A stretch of DNA of 64,000 nucleotides from Congeria kusceri (Eukaryota; Mollusca; Bivalvia; Myida; Dreissenidae), in NCBI GenBank assembly GCA_027627225.1, contig JAPFQT010000081.1, positions 327,501 to 391,500 on the forward strand. Reading direction: 5' to 3'. Both the position numbers and the translations under genes were made by a program. Below are positions 35,201 through 46,784 of the stretch, one piece after another (position 1 is the first letter of the stretch; the number at the start of each line of letters is the position of its first letter). The notes beneath the pieces are model-generated. The model was not told the DNA's origin. It made no database searches and saw nothing but the letters and a program-made list of their open reading frames with translations.

Positions 35201-36471
35201 CCATTTCTGATGGGGGGCATAATTAGATGCACTCAATGTCTATTTTGTAAATAGTACACATGTATTTTTCTTCAAGCTTCAACATGGAGAATGCAAATAA
35301 ATAGTCAGATTAATACAATGACTACTTTGTTTGAGGATAAGTGCAGAAAGCGCAGTAATGCATGTGTAACTGATAAAAAGCACAGGAAAATTACCCTAAA
35401 ACTGACTTTGATGAATAAATTATATCTTACAAATCTGTTACATTAAATACATTAGATTCGTTACTTGAATCAATTTAACATTGGTGTAAGATTATGCCAC
35501 TGTGAGACTGTGAATACAGTAATACAATTAAATTTAATGAATGAACATGTTAAACACATACCCAAACAACACCTAGTATAAATATAGGAAACACTCCACG
35601 TGCAAATTAATGCTAGACTTCTCTAGTCAGGTTTATGTGTCGAGGTTTCTGAGCTATTTACAGTCACGTGGTAATACAGTAAACCACCAAAACTCATTAA
35701 ACTTCAAAGATATATATTGATGTTACTACCCAGTTATTCAGTTAATGTGTTAATCATTGGTATCTAGGTAAATACAGGTTGTTTACAGCTGTGATTTCTC
35801 ATTTCTTGAGACTGTCATTATTTGTTATTGGTCTTAACTTGATTACACAGCTAATTGTTAGTTTTTATTTCAATAATGTTTTCGAAGATAAAACAAAATA
35901 AAATGTCAATAAAAAACTTATTAAAATTTAATATAGTCAAAATAACCAAGACGTCCAAAGTTCGTAAATCAAAGAATATCTCATTCTTAAAATTAATTAA
36001 TAAGATTTTTTTTTTAATCTGAATTGATCCATGGAAAATACTGAATTAATGAATGAAAAATTATGAACTATGTTACTGTAACACAGTTTATTGTTATTCC
36101 AAAAACAATTAGAGCAAACAACATTTTCTGAAATACCTGTGGTTAAGGAAAGCGCAATTAGTGCAGCACAGCTGACTGTGGTCATTGCAGAACATTTCCA
36201 ATTGTTTATCTCTGTGAACTTCGCATTTCAACAGAAAATCCTCCACCTTCTTTGAAATTGGCCATTTGTTCATATCTCCCCTTCCATAAGGGGAATGTTT
36301 TTTAAACAACTGACCATGAAGATGATTACATTCTCCACAGTAAAACTTTAAACATGTTTCACAGTAAAATTCTGCGACTACCTCAATAGATTGCTCTTCG
36401 CAGATCACACAACAAAAATCTTTAAATTCATCTGACCCTTTAGCAACAGTAGACATAGAAAATGTCGCCAT
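31917..36471 (-). CDS. TRIM-family protein without RING: two B-boxes, coiled coil, NHL-like propeller
   Basis: Three exons, 36471-36137, 34253-33241 and 32272-31917, join with phases 2 and 1 to give 567 codons plus TAG. Every junction is GT..AG. B-box 1 lies at about residues 21-59 (CVIC...FYCETCLKFYCGEC...H) and B-box 2 at about 83-111 (CEVHRDKQLEMFC..H..CCTNC...H). A coiled coil follows at about 115-235, then a beta-propeller of NHL/YVTN type (about 260-567; e.g. ICVLPDGQILVVDCSNEKLKLL, SPTGDRIYISNY shortened here to the key residues). The family acts in the cytoplasm as scaffolds or, when RING is present, ubiquitin ligases. The missing RING makes ligase activity doubtful. Such genes are greatly expanded in bivalves. 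The exact paralogue cannot be named. Confidence 0.88.
32565..32685 (-). repeat. ~64-bp tandem duplication in intron 2
   Basis: 'atatgcagtaataacggatt' and 'tatacatgtatacatga' occur at 32570 and again, slightly diverged, at 32634. Non-coding. Confidence 0.55.
33241..34253 (-). CDS. TRIM-like gene, exon 2 (coiled coil and first propeller blades)
   Basis: The acceptor is ttttgtttttcag|ACTGTGCAC with a strong pyrimidine tract. The donor is gatacag|gttagaatc. The completed split codon is AGA (R), giving NHR-LCTKVTLISE. The first half is heptad-rich (LRTILEVMKSLQKKQEA...); the second half carries propeller strands. Confidence 0.88.
34373..35225 (+). repeat. Repeat elements in TRIM-like intron 1
   Basis: The block begins 'acaagagccgtcagtaaaac', contains two or three ~180-bp units ('gattggatgaaaactgttg', 'gggcataactcaagtac'), then a 'gtcgctttttaggcgac' hairpin (34974-34990). 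A second half ends 'ctaccgacggacacaccgac' and 'ggggggcataatta'. It is related to the window's first 80 bases and to 53660-53730. Open frames inside are repeat-derived. Confidence 0.65.
35226..36100. other. Remainder of TRIM-like intron 1
   Basis: AT-rich intron, no feature recognised. Confidence 0.5.
36137..36471 (-). CDS. TRIM-like gene, exon 1 (both B-boxes)
   Basis: Starts at ATG (MATFSMSTVAKGSDEF) at 36471. It ends ...AAC CAC AG|GTATTT, so the intron interrupts the codon after NH (phase 2), the classic place at the end of B-box 2. No RING precedes the first B-box. Confidence 0.85.
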
Positions 36472-36688
36472 TTTGCTAACTGACTTTCAACAAACAAAAG
36501 TTTCAACTTAAATTCAGCTGAAATATTAAGTATCTCGTTTAAAATAAATTAATAGTCCAGAAATCACACATTAAATGCTAGTGTCAATAGTCAAGCAATA
36601 AAAAATTTCCAACTGAACAAAAACCAAGATAACCTTCAAATGACACTCAGTGGACTGATACAAGTAAACAGTGTATCTATGTTAACTG

Positions 36689-36712
36689 TCACGTGAGTAT
36701 TAGGTCACGTGA
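36689..36712. promoter_or_regulatory. Pair of TCACGTGA E-boxes upstream of the TRIM-like gene
   Basis: Two copies of 'gtcacgtgagtatt' start 16 bases apart, about 220 bases upstream of the ATG. The full palindrome TCACGTGA is the preferred site of MITF/TFE and USF bHLH-zip factors. That they regulate this gene is inference; no TATA box or start site was identified. Confidence 0.4.
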
Positions 36713-36779
36713 GTATTGGGTTACATTAAACATTACACTGCGCCCAAGGTTTGTAGCTGAATAGTAGGTTACAATAAAC

Positions 36780-37329
36780 TAGTTTTTATCACAAAGACCA
36801 AATGCAGCTGGTTTAAACGTGTACTGATTAAGGTCTATATAATGTTTATTACCGGTATGTACGAGATTTCCCACACTGACTATTATCACAGTTGTCACTT
36901 CCTTTTGCCAAAACACCATACTGACTTGATTTTTGTTCTTTAGTGATTTTAAAACAATTGCGCTGTTTAAATCTTGCAATATAATTTAAGCTTCAATAAT
37001 AAAAATCTAAGGGAGACAAGTCCTGTCTTAAAACACTTTAATTGTCTGACCCATATTAATGGCATACTGTCAGTATCAAATGTAAATTCCAACTGATTCT
37101 GTGAAGACTCACAATCAAACTTCAAATAAAATGTCTGAGGCAGCAACGGAAAAAAAAAATTGTATATATTTACCATTTTTACAAGATCAACTTCATTGGA
37201 AAGCATCTGAACAATTAATTATTCCCATTTTTAAAAGTTTTTCAACTTCCATGTAGTGTTTTCAGAGAACAGGTTGTTTAAAGCAAAATATTCACAATGA
37301 ATTACAATTCTAACATGTCACGTGCAGTT
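36780..37329. other. Upstream flank of the TRIM-like gene
   Basis: No gene supported. Short minus-strand open frames (36779-37206) lack domains. Confidence 0.4.
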
Positions 37330-37590
37330 TTCTATAGACAAAGAACAAAATTCACAGTTGTGTAATTACCAATAAACAACCCCCCAAAATACTTCAGAAA
37401 CTGTCAAATATAGTTTGCATTGTAATTGCAAAACCAATGTTGTTAGGTCATGTTACAATTGAAATAACTTTCGCATTATCGTTGTTTATCGGCTATAATA
37501 CACACAGCCTTGTGGTTTAATTCATTTGCATCAGAACACACAATCGCTGTTGATTAGCCAATGAACAACTCTAAATGCAAAAATATTTCT
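37330..37590 (-). mobile_element. Family M MITE, copy 4, degenerate
   Basis: In reverse orientation to copies 1 and 3: 'ttttctatagacaaagaaca' first, then 'tcgcattatcgttgtttatc', and a damaged inner hairpin ('gcatcagaacacac', 'attagccaatgaacaa'). Confidence 0.6.
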
Positions 37591-38419
37591 TAATTAGCAA
37601 CAGATGCCGGAGGATGACTGACCACAATATATCTCAGTTCGAGATTAGTGGGCTAAAAATCTGTTGGGTGCAACCACACTACATTTGGGCAGCGTTTCAC
37701 TGCTTTAGCAACTGTTGTTGTTGATCTCCATGTCATCTTACCTTGGCAATACCTCGGGTTGCAATCCTCAACTCAATAGCTACCACAACCAAGGTCACTT
37801 CTGTCGGTACAGGACCTGTGTCTGGCTCGAGTTCCATTCCAGCTGTTTACTCCCTGGCTGACCAATCTATTTTATGTACATCACTGCCAGGCCCATCTGT
37901 TCGGGTATACAACTAAATAATATTGGCACTCATGTGGATGTTGTGTTAATAATTATAAGTGAAGACTTCATCAAGCTTTATATTAACAAAAGCTGTCTCA
38001 GGACAGCGCGCTCAACTATTCAACCGCTTTGTCAGAGTTATCAGCCTTTATCACTACAAAAAAATAGGCATACTTCTCCTAAAATGCAGGTCACAGTTAT
38101 ATGCCTTGGTAAGTGACCGTATATAATGACCTTGAAGACATGTGTGATGTTTTAATTGATTATCTGTAGCAGATATAGAAATAATTCTACTAAATTGCAG
38201 GTCAGAGCTATGGGCCTTGGAGAGTGACCTTATGAAGACATGTGTAAAGTTTCAACTCAATATCTGTAGTAGTTATAGAGATATAGAGTTGTTGCACACT
38301 AACTTTAACCTAAATTTATAAGTACAAAAAGGGGCATAATTCTGCTAAATTGCAGTTCAGAGTTATGAATCTTGGTCAGTGATCAACATAATGACCACAA
38401 ACATATATGAAGTCGCAAT

Positions 38420-38573
38420 GGTGTAGTGGATAGGATGTCTGCCTTGGGACCAAGAGGTCCTGGGATCGATCCCCACTCAGGGAGCATTCTCAAAATCTTT
38501 CCAAAGACACCAAGTACTAGTTTTTCCCAGAAAACGGACTCAAAAGTGTCTCTATAAGCCAAAGACTTTCGAT
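38420..38573 (+). repeat. tRNA-derived SINE inserted in element B
   Basis: The head has 'ggtgtagtggataggatgtc' (A box) and 'tgggatcgatcccc' (B box). The body has 'tttttcccagaaaacggact'. Direct repeats 'gcaat' flank it (38415-38419 and 38574-38578), and the core repeat of element B continues on both sides, so the insertion is later than the array. Confidence 0.75.
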
Positions 38574-38879
38574 GCAATCAAGCTATCTGTAGTAATTATA
38601 GAGATATGGAGTTGCTGCACGCAATCTTTAACCTGAAGTACAAAAAGGGGCATAATTTTGCTAAATTGCAGGTCAGAGTTATTGGCCTTGGTCAGTGACT
38701 TTACATAATGACCCCAAAGACATTTGTGAAGTTTCTTTTAAATATCCGTAGTAGTTAGAGAGACATGTACTTCGTGCAAACAATCCTTAACCTGAATTTT
38801 CTCTTGCACACAAACCTAAACCTGAATTTTCTAAGTGCAACAAGGCTTGCCACAGGATATGACGTATTCCCCCAAAGCA

Positions 38880-39595
38880 TATGCTTGTCAGAGGAAGGCA
38901 ACACAATGTCAGTTACATGTTGGCAAAAATTATGCTACCTACTAAAAGAGTTATGCTCCTTGTACTCTGCACTTCCTCTCGATGTTCTCTATCAATATAT
39001 AAAGTTTCATTTGAATCCCTTTAACGCTAATTGAGTTATGCTCCGCACAAGAAAAATAAACAAAGGGCAATAACTCTGTAAATATTGAAGAAACAGTTAT
39101 GGCCTTTTTGCTCCGCACAAGAAAAATAAACAAAGGGCAATAACTCTGTAAATACTGAAGAAACAGTTATGGCCTTTTTGCTCTGCACTTCCTCTCATCA
39201 GCCTCTATCATTATATGAAGTTTCATTTGAATCCCTTCAACGCTAATGGAGTTATGCTCCGCACCAGAGAATTAATGCTTCACATACGAAAATAAGACAA
39301 AGAAAGAGTTGCGATCCTTGTGCTCTGCACTTCCTCTCATTGTCCTCTATTATTACATAAAGTTTCGTTTGAATCCAATCATAACTAACAGAGATATGAT
39401 CCGCACAAGTAAATTAATGCTTCAAAAAAGGAAAAAACAAAGGGCAATAACTCTGTAAATATTGAAGAAAGAGGTGTTGTCCTCGTGCTCTGCACTTCCT
39501 CTCACTGTCCTCTATCATTATATGAAGTTTCATTTAAATCCTTGAAATACTAATGGAGGTATGCTCTGCACAAGAAAACTTAGAAATATGGAAAT
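38880..39595 (+). repeat. ~160-bp tandem repeat, family Q
   Basis: About four units with 'cttcctctcattgtcctcta', 'gagttatgctccgcac' and 'aaagggcaataactctgtaa'. A recent exact ~63-bp duplication lies at about 39044-39175. The family reappears at 41140-41280, ending in a 'gacagacggacggacag' module and 'gcataataa' (41285-41370). Confidence 0.8.
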
Positions 39596-39664
39596 TCCAC
39601 GAAAACCACCTTTTTCCAACGAAATGCATAAAAGACAGCACAATAATGAAATAAAGTTCTGGGT

Positions 39665-41095
39665 GCCATATAAGCATTCCTAAGCGAGGTCTCTTTATAA
39701 GGTATCTATGTATCGCAATGCGTTCTCAAATTATTGAGCAGAAATCGTTTTTGTATTTTTAGTAACATTGACATGGACCTTGATCTCACCCACCCCATAT
39801 GCAATCCAAAGCGTGGTCTAGACACAAGGTATCTATGTATGAAGTTTCACTTAAATATCTTAAGAGGAAACAATTTGTCTATGTTTAGTAAAGGAAACTT
39901 TGACACCACCTACACTATATGCAATCCCAAGCGAGGTCTTGAAGTTTCATTAAAATATCTCTATGCATTGTCAAGTAATTAAGCTAAAACCGTTTTTCTA
40001 TTTTTAGCAATGATGACCCTGACCCCACCCACCACATATGCAATCCCAAGAGAGGTCCCAATATAAGGTATCTATGTATAAAGTTTGATTAAAACATCTT
40101 GATGTGTTTTCAAGTAATTAAGTGGAAACCATTTTCTATTTTTAGTATCTGTCACCTTGACCTTGACCACACCCACACCCATATGCAATCTCATTCAAGG
40201 CTTCGATATAAGGTGCATATGTATGAAGTTTCATTAAAATATCTCGATGCGTTCTCAAGTTATTGAGCAGAGACCGTTTTTTTTATTTACGGTGACCTTT
40301 ATGTTGACCCCACCCCATATGCAATCATAAGCAAGGTCTCAATATAAGGTATACATGTAACAGTGACCTTGGCCATGACCTCACCCACTCCATATGCAAT
40401 CTCAAGCAAGGTCTCGATATAAGGAATATACGTTCGAAGTTTCATTAAAATATTTCTATGAATTCTCAAGTTATTGTGTGGAAACCATTTTTCTATTTTT
40501 AGTACAGGTGACTTTGGCCGTGACCCCACCCATCCCAAATGCAATCCCAGGCGAGATCTTGATATAAGGTATCTTTGTATGAAGTTTCACCAAAATATCT
40601 CGATGCATTCTCAAGTTATTGAGCGAAAACCGTTTTTCTATTTTCAGCAATAGTGACCTTGACCCCAACCACCCCATATGCAATCCCAAGCGAGGTCTTG
40701 ATATAAGGCATCAATGTATGAAGTTTCATTAAAATATCAATAATGCCTTCTGAAGTTATTGAGCGGAAACCGTTTATCTATTTTTAGTAAGGGTGACCTT
40801 GACCCCACCCAACCCCATATGCAATCCCAAGCGAGGTCTCAATATAAGGCATCTATTTATGAAGTTTCATTAAAATATCTCGATGCGTTGTCAAGTTATT
40901 GAACGGAAACTGTTTTCCTATTTTTAGTAATGGTGACCTTGACTTTGACCCCACCCACCCCGTATGCAATATAAAAGCAAGGTCTTGATATAAGGTATCT
41001 ATGCATTAAGTTTCATTAAAACATTTTAATCCGTTCTCGAGTAAGAGAGCGGAAACAAAAAGTTGATGCCGCCACCCACTGTCCGCCTGCAGGCC
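39665..41095 (+). repeat. ~145-bp tandem repeat, family P (ten units)
   Basis: Units contain 'ccatatgcaatcccaagcga', 'gtatgaagtttcattaaaat', 'ctcaagttattgagcgga' and 'gtgaccttgaccccaccc'. Most units carry TGACCTTGA (e.g. 40654-40662). The same family is at 19184-19980, 61390-61650 and 63130-63990. Confidence 0.9.
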
Positions 41096-42051
41096 CAACG
41101 ACATACCCCAATCTAATAACAGAAATTATTCTTTGAAAAATTTGGTTAACAAATGGCAATAACTTAATAAATATTGAAGAAAGAGTTGTGGTCCTTGTAC
41201 TCTGAACTTCCTCTCATTGTCCTCTATCATTAAATGCAGTTTCATTTGAATCCCTTTAATACTAATAGAGTTATGCTCCGCAAAATAAGCTTGACAGACA
41301 GACGGACGGACAGAGGGAAGAACCGACAGACGATGCGATAACCATATGCTCCCAAAGTTCCCGTCGGAAGCATAATAATAAGGGGCATAATTCTGCTAAA
41401 ATGCTGGCCACAGTTATGGGTATTGGCCAGTGACCTTATATAATGACCCTGAAGGCATGTGTGAAGTTTCAGTTGAATATCAGAATTCTGTAGTAGATAC
41501 AGAGATATGTAGTTGTTTCACACAAACTTTAACCTGAATTTCTTAGTACAAAAAGGGACATACTTCTGCTCAAATGCTGGTCACAGTTATGGGTCTTGGC
41601 CAGTGACCTTATATAATGACCATGAAGCCATGTGTGAAGTTTTAATTGAATATCTGTAGTTACAGATATATGTACTTGTTGCACGCAAACCTTAACGAGA
41701 GCAGACGAATAGGTGAGTAGTGTAGCTAGAGCTTATCAGTGAATAGTCGAGCTAAAAATGTAAGTACTCAACACGTCACCTGTACTCGTAAAGCAACAGA
41801 AGGGTGATTTTGGCAGGCAGATAATCGAACATTATCAAATATGTCCGCATAGGTTTTTTAAACAGACATAAATACTGTTTGCATAAACATTTATCACACT
41901 ACTTCAAAAGGTTTCTATTGCACGCATATTTTATTACCCATAATAGTCGACATTTAATGTTACTCTGTATGTTTGTCAAGACCATATAGAGTTCATATGC
42001 TGACAGTAAATGCAGTCAAACATTGAGTTCTGTAACACTAAACTAAGTTAC

Positions 42052-42135
42052 CAGGCCTGCTGAACCGTCAGCCTGTTACTGGGATTATTGTGTCCACAGC
42101 CTCTTGCTTGGTCTCCCCAGCCTGGCAATGACATA
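42052..42135 (-). other. Candidate internal exon, 84 bp
   Basis: On the minus strand a strong acceptor (tttctatgttcatcttcag|T) and a donor (aggcctg|gtaactt) bracket 84 bases. One frame stays open through SLPGWGDQARGCGHNNPSNR and on to QQAW. No family was recognised and no neighbouring exon was seen. Confidence 0.25.
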
Positions 42136-42139
42136 CTGA

Positions 42140-43590
42140 AGATGAACATAGAAATCAATGAGTACATAAAAACATACATTTTTACAAACTTTATTTTACT
42201 AATTCTGCTATGGTGGTTATGTTTTTTGTTGCATGGTTTTATTTTATGTTCGTCTTTCTTTCGGAACACCCCATCAGTGTTCTGCCTTGAATTTGGACTA
42301 TTTGGGACAAGGGCCCTCTAGGCTTGAAAAAGTGGGGACAAATTACAAAAATGTAGGGAGACAGACAAAAAAAGTTGTTCACCTCATGAATATTTCCAAA
42401 GCAGATTTTTGTTTGGAAATGTTCGTACTAGCTGTTTTCAGTCATGTTTGTTTTTATTTTCTGTTCGAAAAAGGATTGATACATAATACTGTGTTCTTAA
42501 TTAATTCATAAAATTCTGTTGATCAATGTTACACTGCATTCTTAAATACCTTATAAGCTTGCATTATTAATTTTAATTTGAACAAACAAAAAAATCTGTT
42601 ATAAAAACAAGGCGTTAATAATGAAACCTGTTAAAACTACAAAGTGTAACAGTGTTACATCATCAATTAGCGGGGCTTCCAAAACTGCAAACCATTAGCA
42701 ACACTCATAGCAATGGTGTCAGTAATTCGACTTCAAACGTCTTTGATGTTTCTGCCAAAATGCGGCTGTCGTCTAGCAGTTTTTGCTGAAAAGCTTGTTT
42801 CATGCTTACAATTATCGATTGATACTACTGTATCTGAACTGTTCAAGCACTGCCAATAAAGCGTTAATGAATTAGTATTCTAGTGAAAAAATCGTTATAA
42901 ATTGATGTAACGATAAATGATATAAATTTTACTAAATACGCCGAATGATATACTTGCAAATTGTGTGCGCCCGCGGACCCGCTTACAAAAATTTTGATGG
43001 GGAAGTTTATTTTTGCGCCAATGGCGCACGGCCGCATCCACGGCAGAACACTGGCCACATGTATATGGACATATATCTTACGTGAATTCTGAATACAATA
43101 AGAATTTTGTTATTTTTCGAAATGGTACATTACATTCATATCGATTTAATGTCTACTACTAATGTTCCTCCGCCTGCAAATGTCATCGATGACCAGTGTT
43201 TATATTATTACAAATTTTTTTGCAATCATTATAAAACTTCAGGTTAGCGTTAGTAGGCAAAAACGGAAGGTTAACCCTTGCAGTGCTGAGACCGGATATA
43301 TCGGGTCAAGCTATGGTTAACTTGGTCCATGATGAAACAAGATATTTCGACCAAATCTTGTATTCCTTATGTCCTCCACTTTTGGTCATTTTGCCATAAA
43401 TTCAAAACTGACATCCAATATGCTGTATATAAATCCAGTTCCTAATATAAAATTATGTTTAATTATTTCTATTTTCCAACCCCATTTACGCTGTATACAA
43501 GAGAAAAATGCTGAAACCACATTAAAGCCAAAATTTTCATTTTCTGATGGAGCTACATGTACAAGTCAATGTTGGTAAAGAAGAATGGAA
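42140..43590. other. Unassigned DNA
   Basis: Open frames 42088-42511 and 43369-43578 have no domain. No repeat boundary identified before 43600. Confidence 0.4.
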
Positions 43591-43599
43591 GTTTCATGT

Positions 43600-44400
43600 T
43601 GATGATCTAAAATGTATCCTGTAAAGTTTCATCAAGCTTGATCAAGAACTTTAGAAAATATGCCAGGAATACAAAACTTTAAAGCAAATTGTATTTTTAG
43701 CTCTTGTGGCCATTTTGTGCAGTCAGGCAGAACCATTTGAATAACTTTTGATACAGGACAACTAAACGAACACTGGTGTGAAATTAATTGAAAATCTAGC
43801 AATAGGTCTAGAAGAATTAGCGTTTTGACATAATTATATTTTTAGCTCTTGCGGCCATCTTGTGCAGTGGAGTGGAACCTTTTTCACAATTTTGGTAGAG
43901 GACCATCCAACGAACATTTCTGTAGAGTTTCATCAAGATTGACTTAGAACTTTTGAAAATATGACAGGAAAACAAAACTTCAAAGAAAATTCTATTTTTA
44001 GCTCTAGTGGCCATTTTGTGCAGTGAGGCGGAACCAATTGAATAAGTTTGGTAGAGTGTAAAGTTTCATCAAGATTAATCAAGAACTTTAGAAAATATGA
44101 CAGGAATACAAAACTTTAAAGCAAATTCTATTTTTAGCTATAGTGGCCATTTTGTGCTGTGAGGCGGAACCATTTGAATAAGTTTGGTAGAGGAACACTT
44201 AATGAACATTTGTGTAAAATAATTTGAAAATCTATCCATAGGTTTAGAAGAGAATGGCGTTGAGACATAAGTGCAACCATTTTACAGGTTTGGTAGAGAA
44301 CATTCAAGGAACATTTCTACAAAGTTTCATGAAGATTGACAAAGATTTTTTTTAAATATGACAGGAATACAAAACTTTAACCGACCGGTTTTTCGCTAAT
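43600..44400 (+). repeat. ~150-bp tandem repeat, family R
   Basis: Four to five units with 'ctatttttagctctagtggc', 'cattttgtgcagtgaggcgg' and 'aaatatgacaggaatacaaa'. Non-coding; no end structures identified. Confidence 0.85.
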
Positions 44401-44549
44401 CCATAAGCCTAGATTTTTTGTTGAAAAATCTGGCTAAAAATTATAGTTTTGTCAATCGAGTTTTGTCAATTGTTCGAAGAAACATGGCCCATCACATTAA
44501 ACAATGATTCAATATTAATCATTTGCAATTCTACCATGATACTGACTAA

Positions 44550-44770
44550 TTTTTCTATAGACAAAGAACAAAATTATAGTTGTAAAACTACCTAATAAAC
44601 AAGGCAAAAAGTAATGTTCGCATTTTCGTTGTTTATCGACCAATAAACGACTCTTTGTTGTTCTGATGCCTGGCTATTAAGCCACTCGGAACAACGACCT
44701 CATGGTTTAATTCCTATGCATCAGAACTCCAAATTATGTTTATTGGCCCATAACCAACAATAAATTGAAA
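44550..44770 (-). mobile_element. Family M MITE, copy 5
   Basis: Reverse orientation. It has 'ttttctatagacaaagaaca', then 'tcgttgtttatcgaccaata', 'gttctgatgcctggctatta', and 'tgcatcagaactccaaatta' closing the inner hairpin. Confidence 0.7.
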
Positions 44771-45640
44771 CATATTTCTTAAATAAAATAAATTACACTT
44801 TGAAGCAATCCCGTTAGCCTTTAATAGGCCAAGTGCTGACTAAAGCTTATTACATCTTAACTAACTTCTAGAACATTCCTGAAAATCATTCTATGTTTGG
44901 AGATGGGCTCTGCTTTGTTATGGTCTACAAACTTCACATTTTGGAGCAATGTCTGTAATATCTCTGTTCTCTGTATATTTTTAAAACAAAATATTCTAAA
45001 AATAATTCTTAAGCGTTAATCCAACAATCAGAACGTAGATTAAGACATAGTCATATCCCATTTCCTTGGTTTTCATGAAGATATGACAATAACAAATATG
45101 TGATCCGTACGGATACCTCCATCTACGCAGCCTTTCTACATGGCGCCACTTTGTCTGTATGCATACATATCATTTTGCAAAAGATAAATTGTCCTTTTAT
45201 AATGTACTTTCTGCTAATATATTATCATATTCTAAGTTGAGCTATAACAAAATAGTTTCAGTCCTGACAAATAATCAACAAAGGGTAGTATTCAAAACTT
45301 TCGTGCAATTATGAGTTATGGTACTTGTATGCTTTACTTACATTTGCGATCGTAAATCATTCTGTGCATAATAAACAGAAAGCCTATCATTTTTAGACTG
45401 TTGGCGGAAGCCATCAATCTTTTGAGAGGGTAATTTACGAAACAGGCATAGTGGAAAACTACTATTCTTTGCAGGCTACAAGTCAGTATATCAAAACCTG
45501 AAAAGATGCTTCTTCAAAACAGCAAAAATTCAAGGATGTTTTGTTAGCTTTTTATTATTTAAGATAATGTATTTCAGATGTATTTTAATGTGTATATAAT
45601 GTGGTTTATTACAATTACAGTGTCTAGACAAGATTCTGTG
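44771..45640. other. Unassigned DNA
   Basis: No supported feature. Confidence 0.4.
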
Positions 45641-45649
45641 TTTGATAAA

Positions 45650-46250
45650 CACATGTGCCCCCGATTGGTGCTGGGTAGCCCATTTCTTAATCCAGATTAG
45701 GTCAAGGTCAAATTGAGGTTGGGTGATATGGGTAAATGGGGAACGGTCATAAGTAAAAACTGTGTAAATATCCAAGAATTGTAGTAAGCAGTGTTGGTGC
45801 TAGACGAAACAGTAAAATCAAGTTAACCAAGAAATGACACTTTCAAATTATTCTAAGTGCAAATTAGGTCAAGGTCAAAGTGAGGTTGGATGATAAGGGT
45901 GGATTGGGAATGGTCATAAGTAACAACTGTGTAAATATCTAAGTGTAGTAGTAAGCGGTGTTGCTGCTAAACGAAACGGCAAAATCTAGTTAACCAAGAA
46001 ATAGCACTTTTGAATCATCATAATTCCAAATTAGGTCAAGGTCAAGGTCAAAGTAAGGGTGGGTGATATGGGTGGATAGGGAATGGTCATTAGCAACAAC
46101 TGTGTAAGTATCAAAGTGTTGTAGTAAGCGGTGTTGGTGCTAGACGAAACGGTAAAATCTACTTAACCTTGTCACGGACGGAAGGATGGAAGGAAGGAGG
46201 GACAGGATGATCACTATATGCCTCCTTCATCAAGTTCCCGGGGGCATAAA
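45650..46250 (+). repeat. ~175-bp tandem repeat, family S, with terminal module
   Basis: Three units with 'aggtcaaggtcaaagtgagg', 'agtaagcggtgttggtgcta' and 'gacgaaacggtaaaatct'. The block ends 'ggaaggatggaaggaaggag' and 'cgggggcataaaa'. AGGTCA half-sites occur as direct repeats spaced 0 bp. Confidence 0.85.
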
Positions 46251-46780
46251 AAAGTAAATTCATTAAAAACCCTCCACTAACCTCGGCATAAAAATGTAAT
46301 TCATAAAAAATGTCCATTAAATTAAGGCGCTTCATCGGTTACTTTTCACTCGTTGTGAAAGTGTTATTTCTAGTTACTGATTCTTATTCTGAATATTTTG
46401 ACAACAAATTACTGTAATGTGTTAATTTTAAACTGCAGTATGGAAAAGCACGAGCACGCATCGTATGACCTACTTTTGATTCAGTAGGCTACGCATCATT
46501 TACAATCGATGCTCCTAACTATCGCGCTTTATCCATTATTCTGCATGGCTCGTTGATGATTGATTTGCTTACTGGCATTTATATAATTCCGTTTGCATTC
46601 GATATACATGTCGTGTATACTATTAAATAGGAAGCCATATTATTAAGTTTAAGGTAGGAAAATAAAATTCATTCAAACAAATGTTTCCTTTTTTAGCAAA
46701 AATGCACTCATAATTCACATGATTTGTATTTCTTCCAAATAAAACTAAAAAATCCTGCATGCATTACAATATTATGCTCT
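46251..46780. other. Unassigned spacer
   Basis: No supported feature. Confidence 0.4.
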
Positions 46781-46784
46781 CAAC

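Larger units (their letters stand above)
37986..41757 (-). mobile_element. Helentron/pearl-like element B, composite
   Basis: The left end is a hairpin (37992-38007: GCTGTC TCAG GACAGC) followed by gctcaactattc (38010-38021). The inverse of that, gaatagtcgagc (41741-41752), closes the right end just before 'taaaaatg'. Only the left end has the hairpin. Outer core repeats (37990-38800 and 41375-41700, unit ~165 bp, with 'ggcataattctgctaaa' and 'gtgaccttatataatgacc') are split by blocks of two other families (38880-39590 with 41140-41340, and 39670-41090) and by a SINE. Non-coding; class inferred from end structure. Confidence 0.6.
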
